Source: Gemmatimonadales bacterium
GTDB lineage: Bacteria > Gemmatimonadota > Gemmatimonadetes > Gemmatimonadales > JACORV01
DNA: 42,149 nt
NCBI GenBank assembly: GCA_030697825.1
Contig: JAUYOW010000151.1
Location: forward strand, 1-42,149
Direction: 5' to 3'
In this document: in pieces, positions 35,552-42,149 of the stretch
Position numbering within the stretch: position 1 is the stretch's first letter
Layout of the letters: every line of letters starts with the position of its first letter
Position numbers and translations under genes: made by a program
Notes under the pieces: model-generated
Told to the model about the DNA's origin: nothing
The model's input: the letters and a program-made list of their open reading frames with translations, nothing else
Databases searched by the model: none

Positions 35552-36732
35552 TGCGCGCTGCGGCGATCACCGATGTTGCGGAGGTGAATCCGTCGTTGCC
35601 GCGCGCCCTGAGAACGCGCGACGGCGCGGAGGCCGTCCCGTTCCTCCCGATGGCTGCCGTGTCAGAAGACGGGCGCGCGTCCTACCACGAGCGGAGATCG
35701 CTGGCCGAGCTGATCACGGGCCACACGTATTTCGAGCGCGGGGACGTGATCGTTGCCAAGATCACGCCATGCTTCGAGAATGGCAAGGCGGCACACCTGA
35801 TCGACCTACCGGCAGATTTCGGCTTCGGGTCGACCGAATTCCACGTTGTTCGTCCTGGACCCGAGTTGGACGGTCGGTATCTGTTTCATGCTCTTTGGAA
35901 CACTGGTTTCCGGAGGATCGGGGCGCGATACATGACCGGTACTGCGGGGCAGAAGAGGCTACCGGCAGACACACTCAGGCGGCATCGGGTCCCCCTGCCT
36001 TCTCTCGCCGAGCAGCGGCGGATCGCGGCGGTGTTGGACAAGGCGGATGGGATTCGGCGGAAGCGGCGGGAGAGCCTGCGGCTACTGGACGAGTTCCTGC
36101 GCTCGGCATTTCTGGAGATGTTTGGGGATCCGGTGAGGAATGAGAAGGGGTGGCCGACGATGCCACTGGCGGAGCTTGGTCGGGTCGTCACTGGGTCCAC
36201 TCCACCGACCGACGACGTCGACAACTACTCGGATGCAGGTCTTCCGTTCATCAGACCAGCGCAGTTGGACGAGGCCTCGCCTATCACAGCGTCTGACAGG
36301 CACGTCGCGCCCAAGGGCCAGCGCCTCGTCGAGGTTCTGCCCGCAGGAGCTGTGCTATTCTGCGGCATTGGCGCGACGATCGGGAAGAGCGGGTACACGG
36401 CCGTACCAGTGTGCGTCAATCAGCAGATTCATGCCGTGATACTGAATCGCGACACCATGACTCCGGCGTATCTGTTGATGGTACTTCGGCAAGCTCGAAC
36501 GGCGATCGTGAGCCGCGCGACTGCTACGACGCTGCCGATACTCAAGAAATCGGCGTTCGAACGACAACGCGTTCCGACACCTCCCATCGGGCTTATTGAA
36601 CGATATGCGAGGCTCTATGACAGGGCCGTTGCGGTCCTCAATCGCTCGATGCAGGCGGGCGCCCACGCAGCCGACCTCTTTGACTCGCTGGCGCAGCGGG
36701 CGTTTGGTGGGGAGGGGCAGCGAAGCTCATGA
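35551..36732 (+). CDS. hsdS: Type I restriction-modification specificity subunit
   Basis: A 393-residue DNA-recognition subunit. Two target-recognition domains are visible, one around residues 1-150 ending in RHRVPLPSLAEQRRIAAVLD, the other around 190-350 (PLAELGRVVTGSTPPT to KKSAFERQRVPTPP), each followed by a helical spacer. The spacer KADGIRRKRRESLRLLDEFL is typical. Start ATG 35551 overlaps hsdM. The second half has lower GC than the first, as expected when recognition domains are exchanged by recombination. The recognised sequence cannot be predicted. Confidence 0.93.
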   Translation: MRAAAITDVAEVNPSLPRALRTRDGAEAVPFLPMAAVSEDGRASYHERRSLAELITGHTYFERGDVIVAKITPCFENGKAAHLIDLPADFGFGSTEFHVVRPGPELDGRYLFHALWNTGFRRIGARYMTGTAGQKRLPADTLRRHRVPLPSLAEQRRIAAVLDKADGIRRKRRESLRLLDEFLRSAFLEMFGDPVRNEKGWPTMPLAELGRVVTGSTPPTDDVDNYSDAGLPFIRPAQLDEASPITASDRHVAPKGQRLVEVLPAGAVLFCGIGATIGKSGYTAVPVCVNQQIHAVILNRDTMTPAYLLMVLRQARTAIVSRATATTLPILKKSAFERQRVPTPPIGLIERYARLYDRAVAVLNRSMQAGAHAADLFDSLAQRAFGGEGQRSS

Positions 36733-36782
36733 GGCTCCCACCAGGGACACGGCCTCGCGGCCCGTCGCCCGTCTCGGCTGCT

Positions 36783-38777
36783 TCACCACTTTGTGCTAGT
36801 GCGCTCCGCGACCTCGAGCCGAGCCTTGTCGGGCACGTCGCGGATCTCGCTTCGATAGCTGGGGAGGGCCCAGCTCCAGACTAGCGCGAACGGAGGAATG
36901 ACAAGCCCTGAAAGTGGAAGAATCAGGCTGAGCAGATCCCGTCGACTCCCGCCTTCCCAGGCCCAGCCAAACAGCTCCCGCACGCCCCAGGCCGTGCTCA
37001 GGCCCAGAAGTAGGCAACCAAGCACCCGCAGCAGCAGCCGATTCCTCGCGGCACGCTCCAATCTGATTTCGACTTCCTCCCGGGCGATATCCTCGATCCG
37101 TTTTCGCGAGGTTTCCACTTGCGCCTTTTCATCGAGGGCCTGCGCGACTATCACCCGAGCTTCCCCATGATCAGCGACAAGCTTCGCGGTGGCTCGTTGG
37201 TAGGCACGCTCGATCTTGAGCCTAAGCTCCGGATCGTTCCGCTTTGCGCCGGCCATTCGCGCCGCGTGTATCTCCCGTGCGAGCTCCTGGACAGTTTCCT
37301 TGGGTAGTTCCTTCACATCCCGATGTATCTCGTCCAGCCATCGCAAGTCTTCGACAGCGTACGTGGCCTGAGAGACCTCTACTTCGTTGGAAATGAGTCT
37401 GGCTAGGATCGGGCCAAATTGCACTGCGTCAACCTTCGTTCCCGACTGGTCCACGGCCAGGATCTGGAGCAACGGGTCGAGCGACACCCACAAGGGGGTA
37501 CCCGTCGGGCCGGCCCATCGAAGGGCGAGGTCGTGCATCGTCAGGTCAAGCGTCAGAACCCATGCGCGATCGCCACGCTCCAGTAGGTGTCGGACCACGC
37601 CGGTCACAGCGGCATCGTGGCGGGCTAGGTGAATCGGTTTCGGTCGGTGCCGCCGCTCGCGCCAATGAGTCTGGATCTGAGTGACAAGCTGCTTGTCTTC
37701 CTCAGCACCTGCGGCTGCCTTCGCCACGTCTGGCTCGTCGAGCAGAGTAATCCGTAGCTGATCCCCGATGCCTACTGGGGGATCCATGATCTGATCGAAG
37801 AACCTCTGATAGTCGGCCCTGTCTCTGCAGTAGCGCCCTACGGCCGTCTTTATCCATGGGTCCTCAGAGTCTTCAAGCACAGCCGTTCCGTATCGGTCGA
37901 TTACCCGCAGCGTGTCCGTTGTCCAGCGACTGACGACGCGTCGGTACTCTTCACGCGTCGGGTAGCAATAGAACAGCTGCGCATTGATCGCTCGCAGTGC
38001 CTCTCCAAGCGCTTGGAATGCAGCAGCCGGCCTGCTGGCTTCGAGGGCGATGGCCAACAGAGCATTGGTATCGAGAAAGACCATGCTATCGCGGAGTTCC
38101 CGGGTGCTGATCGGATCGGCGCCAATCCCTGCACACACCAGCCGCGACGCAAAGGTTGCCATCCCCAGCGACCAGAGATGCTCCGTGTCCTCGGGGAGAC
38201 TGCTGTCCAAGAAGCGCTTGAATCCGGATATCAGCGCATCAACCCGTGCTTGCAGACCCACGTTGGTCGCCGTCGTCTTGACGACGGAACCGAGACTTGG
38301 ACCAGCCGCGCCAATGATGGGCGTCTTGCGGGTGATCGCGGCCACCCATCGGTCGCCGTAAGTCACGAAAAACGACACGCATGCGTCGTCAAACCACCTA
38401 GCCAGCTGCGATCGATCTAGGTCAGCTGGAAAATGGCGATCCAGGATGGATAGAACTCGCTCTCTACGCCTTATGACTTGGGCTCCAAGTTCTTCCCAGC
38501 TCTTCCGCCTCAGCCTCCATTTCCTGTAGGTGGGCTCAACGACCCCTTGTTGTTCAAGCAGTCGCAGCGCTTCGAGAATCTCCTGTCTAGGCGGCGACCC
38601 CCCGGCAACCATCTCGGTCACTGAGCGACAGACTCGATCGACCGAGACTCGTGAATCGCGCCCGGCGAGGAGGAGAGCCTTCGCTGCAAGCTGGGCATAG
38701 GCGCGTGTTCGAAGAGGCTCCGCAACACTACTGTATCGGAGGTGAGCCGCGATTACTTCTTGCCGAAGAAGATCCAT
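36783..38777 (-). CDS. Uncharacterised PIN-like nuclease with winged helix and two C-terminal membrane helices
   Basis: A 664-residue protein of unknown family, convergent with hsdS. Residues 15-105 look like a winged-helix or TPR-like helical domain (LEALRLLEQQGVVEPTYRKW). The centre carries a PIN-like core: Asp236 in VFLDTNALL, Glu276/277 in YPTREEYRR, Asp388 in ARHDAAVTGVVRHLLE and Asp411/416 in VLTLDLTMHDLAL, the four acidic positions expected of PIN nucleases but with wide spacing. A long charged helix (about 490-580) may form a coiled coil, and two hydrophobic helices (about 582-602 and 615-637) anchor the C-terminus. ATG 38777 is preferred; TTG 38810 is the first possible start. GC is low, suggesting transfer. 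Confidence 0.75.
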   Translation of the reverse strand: MDLLRQEVIAAHLRYSSVAEPLRTRAYAQLAAKALLLAGRDSRVSVDRVCRSVTEMVAGGSPPRQEILEALRLLEQQGVVEPTYRKWRLRRKSWEELGAQVIRRRERVLSILDRHFPADLDRSQLARWFDDACVSFFVTYGDRWVAAITRKTPIIGAAGPSLGSVVKTTATNVGLQARVDALISGFKRFLDSSLPEDTEHLWSLGMATFASRLVCAGIGADPISTRELRDSMVFLDTNALLAIALEASRPAAAFQALGEALRAINAQLFYCYPTREEYRRVVSRWTTDTLRVIDRYGTAVLEDSEDPWIKTAVGRYCRDRADYQRFFDQIMDPPVGIGDQLRITLLDEPDVAKAAAGAEEDKQLVTQIQTHWRERRHRPKPIHLARHDAAVTGVVRHLLERGDRAWVLTLDLTMHDLALRWAGPTGTPLWVSLDPLLQILAVDQSGTKVDAVQFGPILARLISNEVEVSQATYAVEDLRWLDEIHRDVKELPKETVQELAREIHAARMAGAKRNDPELRLKIERAYQRATAKLVADHGEARVIVAQALDEKAQVETSRKRIEDIAREEVEIRLERAARNRLLLRVLGCLLLGLSTAWGVRELFGWAWEGGSRRDLLSLILPLSGLVIPPFALVWSWALPSYRSEIRDVPDKARLEVAERTSTKW

Positions 38778-38827
38778 GCGATGGCAGATCCGTGTGCAGG
38801 ACGCTACCAAGATAAGCTGCGCGTAAG

Positions 38828-38983
38828 GTGGCCCGCACCCGGCGCCGCGCGTCGTGGCAGAGGAGGTTCGCCAGCTCCAGCTCCGTCCAGGGCGATACGC
38901 ACCTGAGCACGCTCCGCGCGCTGGCCGGGGAGACGTCGATTGAGGGCGTGATCGAGAAGCTGGGTCGAAGAGACAGTGTCTGA
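38828..38983 (+). CDS. Possible small ORF (51 aa)
   Basis: GTG 38828 to TGA 38983. The product is basic at first (VARTRRRASWQRRF) and then has a regular helix-like end (LSTLRALAGETSIEGVIEKL). No clear ribosome site and no family recognised. It could be the tail of a lost gene in the 337-bp gap between the PIN-like gene and the next operon. Confidence 0.25.
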   Translation: MARTRRRASWQRRFASSSSVQGDTHLSTLRALAGETSIEGVIEKLGRRDSV

Positions 38984-39025
38984 GCGGGCGACAACGGTGC
39001 CCTGAGCGGCTCCCCGAAGGCGGTC

Positions 39026-39085
39026 TTGACTAAGGCTTCCAGGGCACGGACATTCCGGGGGTTAGCTTGTGACCAGGTTCACAAG
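39026..39085 (+). promoter_or_regulatory. Promoter with operator for the small protein/SDH_sah pair
   Basis: TTGACT (39026-39031), 17-base spacer, GACATT (39049-39054), followed by the dyad CTTGTGA-ccaggt-TCACAAG (39066-39085), which would start a few bases after the transcript start and could block it when bound. Promoter match is moderate; the dyad is exact over 7 bp. Confidence 0.45.
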
Positions 39086-39114
39086 CGGAAACCCCGCCCG
39101 TTAGGAGGCTCGCG

Positions 39115-39318
39115 ATGTCCGAGGGTCCAGGCACGGCTCCGGCGTCCCAGCGCGAGGAGGATCTCGCAGAGATGATCCGGAAGGCCCAGGAAAACCCGGG
39201 AGTCAGGGAAGTGATGGAGGTCTACTCGCGCGCCCAAGCGACGCTGACGCAGGCGCAGCCGTACCTCCGAGCGGGTGACCGATCCATCCAGTCGGTGAGC
39301 GATCGAACATCGGGATAG
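39115..39318 (+). CDS. Small helical protein (67 aa) paired with SDH_sah protease
   Basis: ATG 39115 is preceded by TAGGAGG, one of the best ribosome sites in the window. The product has a disordered start and an amphipathic helix from about residue 12 to 50 (EEDLAEMIRKAQENPGVREV, then MEVYSRAQATLTQA), ending in a polar tail. No catalytic motif. It is 11 bp ahead of the protease gene and certainly in one operon. Might be an adaptor, a substrate or an antitoxin-like inhibitor; not a recognised family. Confidence 0.75.
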   Translation: MSEGPGTAPASQREEDLAEMIRKAQENPGVREVMEVYSRAQATLTQAQPYLRAGDRSIQSVSDRTSG

Positions 39319-39329
39319 GCGACCTCGCC

Positions 39330-40319
39330 ATGCCAACATGGAGCGGCATCCTCAACGAGCTTCTGAATACGCGAGCCCCATCAGGTCAGCCTGACTTCGA
39401 TGGGGTTCGGCGCAAGTATCTCGCCAGCCTGCACGCCCACACCGGTCGCAGCGTCATCCTCTACGCCACGAAGTGGACGCAGGGGGCGACCAACGTTGAT
39501 CCGGATACGATTTCCATCAACGATGAGGACCTTCAGGGGTTGATGGAGGTCATTCACGGCCTCCCCGACGCCCCGCTCGACCTCATCGTGCACAGTCCCG
39601 GTGGGTCGGCTGAAGCCACGGAGATGGTCGTCCAGTACCTGCGCTCCAAGTTCTCGCACATCCGGGCGATCATCCCGCAGGCAGCGATGTCAGCTGCGAC
39701 GATGCTGGTCTGTGCCGCCGACGAGATTGTCATGGGCAAGCACTCCGCCCTCGGGCCGATTGACCCGCAGTTCATCATCGGCGGTCCATTCGGCCGGAGC
39801 TCCGTGCCCGCGCAGGCGATCCTCGACCAGTTCGACCTAGCCCGGGAGGAGTGCAAGGATCCGGCCAAGCTCGGCGCTTGGCTCCCGATGCTGAGCCAGT
39901 ACGGTCCCGCGCTCCTCAAGCAGTGCGAGAACGCGCTCGCCCTCGCCGAGGACCTCGTCGCCGAGTGGCTGGCGCGGTGGATGTTCAAGGGAAAGTTGGA
40001 CGCCGAAACGATTGCGCGGTCCATCGCCGGGCAGCTGCGCGACCACGGCAGCTTCAAGAGTCACGGCCGCCACATTACGCGAGATAAAGCGCAGGCGATG
40101 GGGCTTGCGATCGTGCCTCTGGAAGCCGATCAGCAGTTTCAGGATCTGGCGCTGTCGGTGTTTCACGCCACGACGCACACGTTCGGTGCTACCGCGTGCG
40201 TCAAGATCATCGAGAACCACTTGGGCAAGGCCTTCGTGAAACTCCAGCAAGCGATACAGGTTCCGATCATGATGCCGCAGGCACCGCAGCCTGTGGCACC
40301 TGTCCCTCAGGGGCCGTGA
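39330..40319 (+). CDS. SDH_sah / ClpP-SppA-like serine protease
   Basis: A 329-residue protein of the serine dehydrogenase proteinase family (SDH_sah), related to SppA and ClpP. The oxyanion motif HSPGGS is at 88-93 (LIVHSPGGSAEATEMV), the nucleophile Ser121 in QAAMSAATMLVCAADEI, and GKHSALGPIDPQF follows as in the family. There is no signal peptide or membrane helix before the domain, so it is soluble. The C-terminal end is Pro/Gln-rich (MMPQAPQPVAPVPQGP). Length is normal. It shares an operon with the 67-residue protein and lies among defence-type genes. Substrate unknown. Confidence 0.88.
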   Translation: MPTWSGILNELLNTRAPSGQPDFDGVRRKYLASLHAHTGRSVILYATKWTQGATNVDPDTISINDEDLQGLMEVIHGLPDAPLDLIVHSPGGSAEATEMVVQYLRSKFSHIRAIIPQAAMSAATMLVCAADEIVMGKHSALGPIDPQFIIGGPFGRSSVPAQAILDQFDLAREECKDPAKLGAWLPMLSQYGPALLKQCENALALAEDLVAEWLARWMFKGKLDAETIARSIAGQLRDHGSFKSHGRHITRDKAQAMGLAIVPLEADQQFQDLALSVFHATTHTFGATACVKIIENHLGKAFVKLQQAIQVPIMMPQAPQPVAPVPQGP

Positions 40320-40359
40320 ACAGTGTCGGGGAGATCGGTGTGGTCATAGGGTCTCGCAA

Positions 40360-40635
40360 CTATGTCAGACTCATGCCGGAGTCGTCCATTGGGCGGGGCC
40401 GGCCGTGTTGTGGGCTGTCAACAATTGCCTGACGCTGCGCCGGGCGGCGCGACATCTTGGCGTCGAGCGTGATCAGAAACCAGCCGCTCTCCTTGATGCC
40501 TGCGAATATCACCTCGTCCGTCGCAGCAGCACCGAATTCATTGGGTGAATGGCGAAACTGACAGTCTTCCTGGTCGAGGGCCTGCAGCGCGCGCGCGAGC
40601 TGTGGCGGGAAGTTCGCGTCCAGCAGGAAGATCAA
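40360..40635 (-). CDS. DUF5615 PIN-like toxin, probably shortened
   Basis: A 91-residue protein starting IFLLDANFPPQLARALQAL after a TTG start at 40635 that overlaps the antitoxin stop as TTGA. The FLLDAN Asp, the DEVIFAGIKESG segment and WFLITLDAKMSRRPAQRQAI are the core of the DUF5615 PIN-like family, which pairs with DUF433 antitoxins. Family proteins usually go on for 30 or more residues after the RQAI region; here the sequence becomes unlike the family (VDSPQHGRPRPMDDSG) and stops. A late frameshift or truncation is likely, so toxicity may be lost. Confidence 0.75.
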   Translation of the reverse strand: MIFLLDANFPPQLARALQALDQEDCQFRHSPNEFGAAATDEVIFAGIKESGWFLITLDAKMSRRPAQRQAIVDSPQHGRPRPMDDSGMSLT

Positions 40636-41354
40636 GCGGCGTGAGCGAGCTGGGCCTCGAAATCGATCGCGGCGCCCACTTGGGCCGACGTGAGCTCGAA
40701 CGCCCGCCCCACCGTTCTGGCGGGGTTCCCCGAGGCGTAGAGGGCCAGGATGTCGGTACGGATCCGGGTGCCGACGAGGACTGGCGCACCGAACGAGATG
40801 TGGGGATCCAGGACGATCGGCACGTCGCGCCCGCACGGGAACCAACGCTCCGCCAGCGAGGTCGTCGCGTCGAAATCGATCTCCTCCACGTAGTGCGCGA
40901 GTATTCTCCCCGCGATCAGCTGGAGCGTCGCGCGCCTACCGCTCACTTGCAGCAAGTCAGGCTGCGACTCTACTGCCGAGACGCCGACGAAGACCTGCTC
41001 GTGATCGGTGAAGACCCGCCGGTCCGCGAACGGATGAGCGGTGCCGAACAGCTCCCCAATTCGGCGGGCGGCGACCCGAACCCGCTGTAAGGGCACACCC
41101 TTGTTGACGAACCCCATTACGACGCGCAACTCCATGAGCTCGAGGAAGGACAGCGAAACCGTGTCGTCGATCGTGGGGAGGTCTGTGCGAACGACCGGAG
41201 GCTGCCGGGTGCGACGCGGCGAGCGGCCGGACTTGAGCCAGTAAGTGTATCCACGCACCCACCGGCCTAGCCTCGTTGGCGTCAAGCGAAGAAGGCGGGC
41301 AGCCTCGGCCCGGCTGTAGATGCCTACTCCCAGGGGGACGTGTGGACCGCTCAG
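40632..41354 (-). CDS. DUF433-domain antitoxin with MerR-like N-terminus
   Basis: The C-terminal DUF433 domain (IVLDPHISFGAPVLVGTRIR, then DILALYASGNPARTV, about 170-225) and a middle domain with MGFVNKGVPLQRVRVAARRI are clear. The N-terminus is a helix-turn-helix, GIYSRAEAARLLRLTPTRL, then GRWVRGYTYW. The first standard start (TTG 41285) would cut this helix in half. The conserved part continues upstream, where the only fitting start is CTG 41354, four bases after a full AAGGAGG. I therefore give CTG 41354 (240 residues) as the likely start. It is coupled to the toxin gene by a TTGA overlap. Confidence 0.8.
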   Translation of the reverse strand: MSGPHVPLGVGIYSRAEAARLLRLTPTRLGRWVRGYTYWLKSGRSPRRTRQPPVVRTDLPTIDDTVSLSFLELMELRVVMGFVNKGVPLQRVRVAARRIGELFGTAHPFADRRVFTDHEQVFVGVSAVESQPDLLQVSGRRATLQLIAGRILAHYVEEIDFDATTSLAERWFPCGRDVPIVLDPHISFGAPVLVGTRIRTDILALYASGNPARTVGRAFELTSAQVGAAIDFEAQLAHAA

Positions 41355-41392
41355 GGGGCCTCCTTGGTGGGACTAGTTCGACGGCCGCCAGA

Positions 41393-41398
41393 ATAATA
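41393..41398 (-). promoter_or_regulatory. -10 box of the toxin-antitoxin promoter
   Basis: TATTAT on the minus strand, 38 bp upstream of CTG 41354, with a poor -35 (CTGGCG) at 17 bp. The transcript would start near 41386 and include the AAGGAGG site, which supports the upstream start of the antitoxin. Confidence 0.45.
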
Positions 41399-41502
41399 GG
41401 GCTCCACGGCATCCGCGCCAGCCGGGCAGGCCCCTCAGCTCGAGGTCCCAAGGGTCGCGGACCAGCTCGATCTCGGGGGCCCGCCCAGATCGGTCCCCGA
41501 CG

Positions 41503-42149
41503 CTAGGCGACGCTGGCGACAGCCGGCATCTCGTCCCACTCGCGATCATCCAGGAGCCGTCCACCAGCCTTCGGCGTGCGCCCACCAACCTGCTTGAAGA
41601 AGAAGGCGACTCCCGCATCAAGGCATTGGTCTCTGATGCTTCGAGCCCAGCCAGGATCCAGCCGCCGATAGCCGATTCCGCTCTCGCCTCCCACGATCAC
41701 CCAGTGGATGTCCGTGAGGTCAAGGCACATCGGACCCAACAGCGGCTCGCACGACAAGAAGCGCACGTCCGCCGGTACCATGCGCAAATGGTCCACGCGG
41801 CGCACCACATCCTGGTTCTCGACCGATGTGCCGATCCAGATGTGATCGGGAATCGGTCGCCCCGCGAACAGGTCCCCGTTCCGTTTCCAGAATCGCAGCG
41901 CCCGGGCCGGCCGCTTCGTGAGCACCTGGTAGATGTGTCGGTCCACACTCAGCATGACTTCGAACACCTGCCGCACAAATGCTTCGGGGATATCCGCGTG
42001 GAACAGGTCGGACATGGAGTTGACGAAAACGAGACGCGAGTCCCTCCAGCGATCGGGCTGCGGCAGCCGCTCGGGCCAGAGCCTTACCGCGAACGGATCG
42101 CTTCGGTTCGTCGGGGTATCCACGACCGGGAGGCGGCGGCCGTATACCT
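41503..42149 (-). CDS. DUF5131 family protein (phage Gp37/Gp68-like), cut by right edge
   Basis: At least 215 residues of the DUF5131 family. The segment SRLVFVNSMSDLFHADIPEAF is the family hallmark, with YQVLTKRPARAL, WIGTSVENQDVVRRVDHLR, RFLSCEPLLGPM and WVIVGGESGIGYR following in order. The N-terminal metal-cysteine part (TWNPVTGC-like) lies beyond 42149: the frame stays open to the edge and VYGRRLPVV upstream of GTG 42123 still fits the family, so this GTG is not the real start. The family is radical-SAM-like and often sits beside three-Cys-motif partner genes and in mobile DNA. Role unknown. Confidence 0.85.
   Translation of the reverse strand, partial: VYGRRLPVVDTPTNRSDPFAVRLWPERLPQPDRWRDSRLVFVNSMSDLFHADIPEAFVRQVFEVMLSVDRHIYQVLTKRPARALRFWKRNGDLFAGRPIPDHIWIGTSVENQDVVRRVDHLRMVPADVRFLSCEPLLGPMCLDLTDIHWVIVGGESGIGYRRLDPGWARSIRDQCLDAGVAFFFKQVGGRTPKAGGRLLDDREWDEMPAVASVA

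Overview
The window is GC-rich bacterial DNA packed with genes on both strands. The gene content (glycolate oxidase run with YgfZ, a group-2 sigma factor, a MoxR-like ATPase with SPFH and CMP-kinase-like partners, many secreted proteins with Ala/Pro-rich tails) fits an environmental lineage such as Gemmatimonadota. That assignment is inference from general features; no rRNA or other phylogenetic marker is present.

Left part (1-8.5 kb): the start of B12-dependent methionine synthase metH (minus strand, running off the left edge) behind a leader that matches a SAM-II riboswitch. Next come a secreted amidohydrolase, a 47-residue membrane protein, and yggU/yggT. A small patch of foreign DNA follows: a decayed ORF6N-domain gene and a terC gene that ends inside a clear integron attC site, with a second core site 31 bp upstream of its start, so terC looks like an integron gene cassette. 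Then a VWA-domain protein and an MFS exporter.

Middle (8.5-16.6 kb): a lipoprotein and secreted-protein pair of unknown function, then a minus-strand group of MoxR-like AAA ATPase, SPFH protein and cytidylate-kinase-like protein. The VWA protein that usually accompanies such an ATPase lies about 5 kb away, beyond the lipoprotein island. A molybdopterin oxidoreductase and a tiny lipoprotein follow.

Core metabolic part (16.7-29.8 kb): a run of eight overlapping minus-strand genes, glcD, a small unknown gene, glcE, glcF, alpha/beta hydrolase, HAD hydrolase, ygfZ and an NAD-dependent epimerase, joined mostly by 4-bp GTGA or ATGA overlaps. Then a phosphodiester glycosidase-like protein, a secreted beta-propeller protein, an RpoD-family sigma factor with its own promoter, aroB and a cobalamin adenosyltransferase (a second B12 link besides metH).

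Right part (30-42.1 kb): a defence-type island. It holds a type I restriction-modification system in the order hsdR, fic, hsdM, hsdS. A consensus promoter inside three copies of a 10-bp operator half-site lies between hsdR and fic. Then come an uncharacterised membrane-anchored protein with a PIN-like nuclease core, a small helical protein paired with an SDH_sah/ClpP-like serine protease behind an inverted repeat, a DUF433/DUF5615 toxin-antitoxin pair whose antitoxin seems to start at CTG, and a DUF5131 (Gp37/Gp68-like) gene cut by the right edge. The best candidates for new biology are the Fic-regulated type I system, the PIN-membrane protein with its SDH_sah neighbours, and the terC gene cassette.
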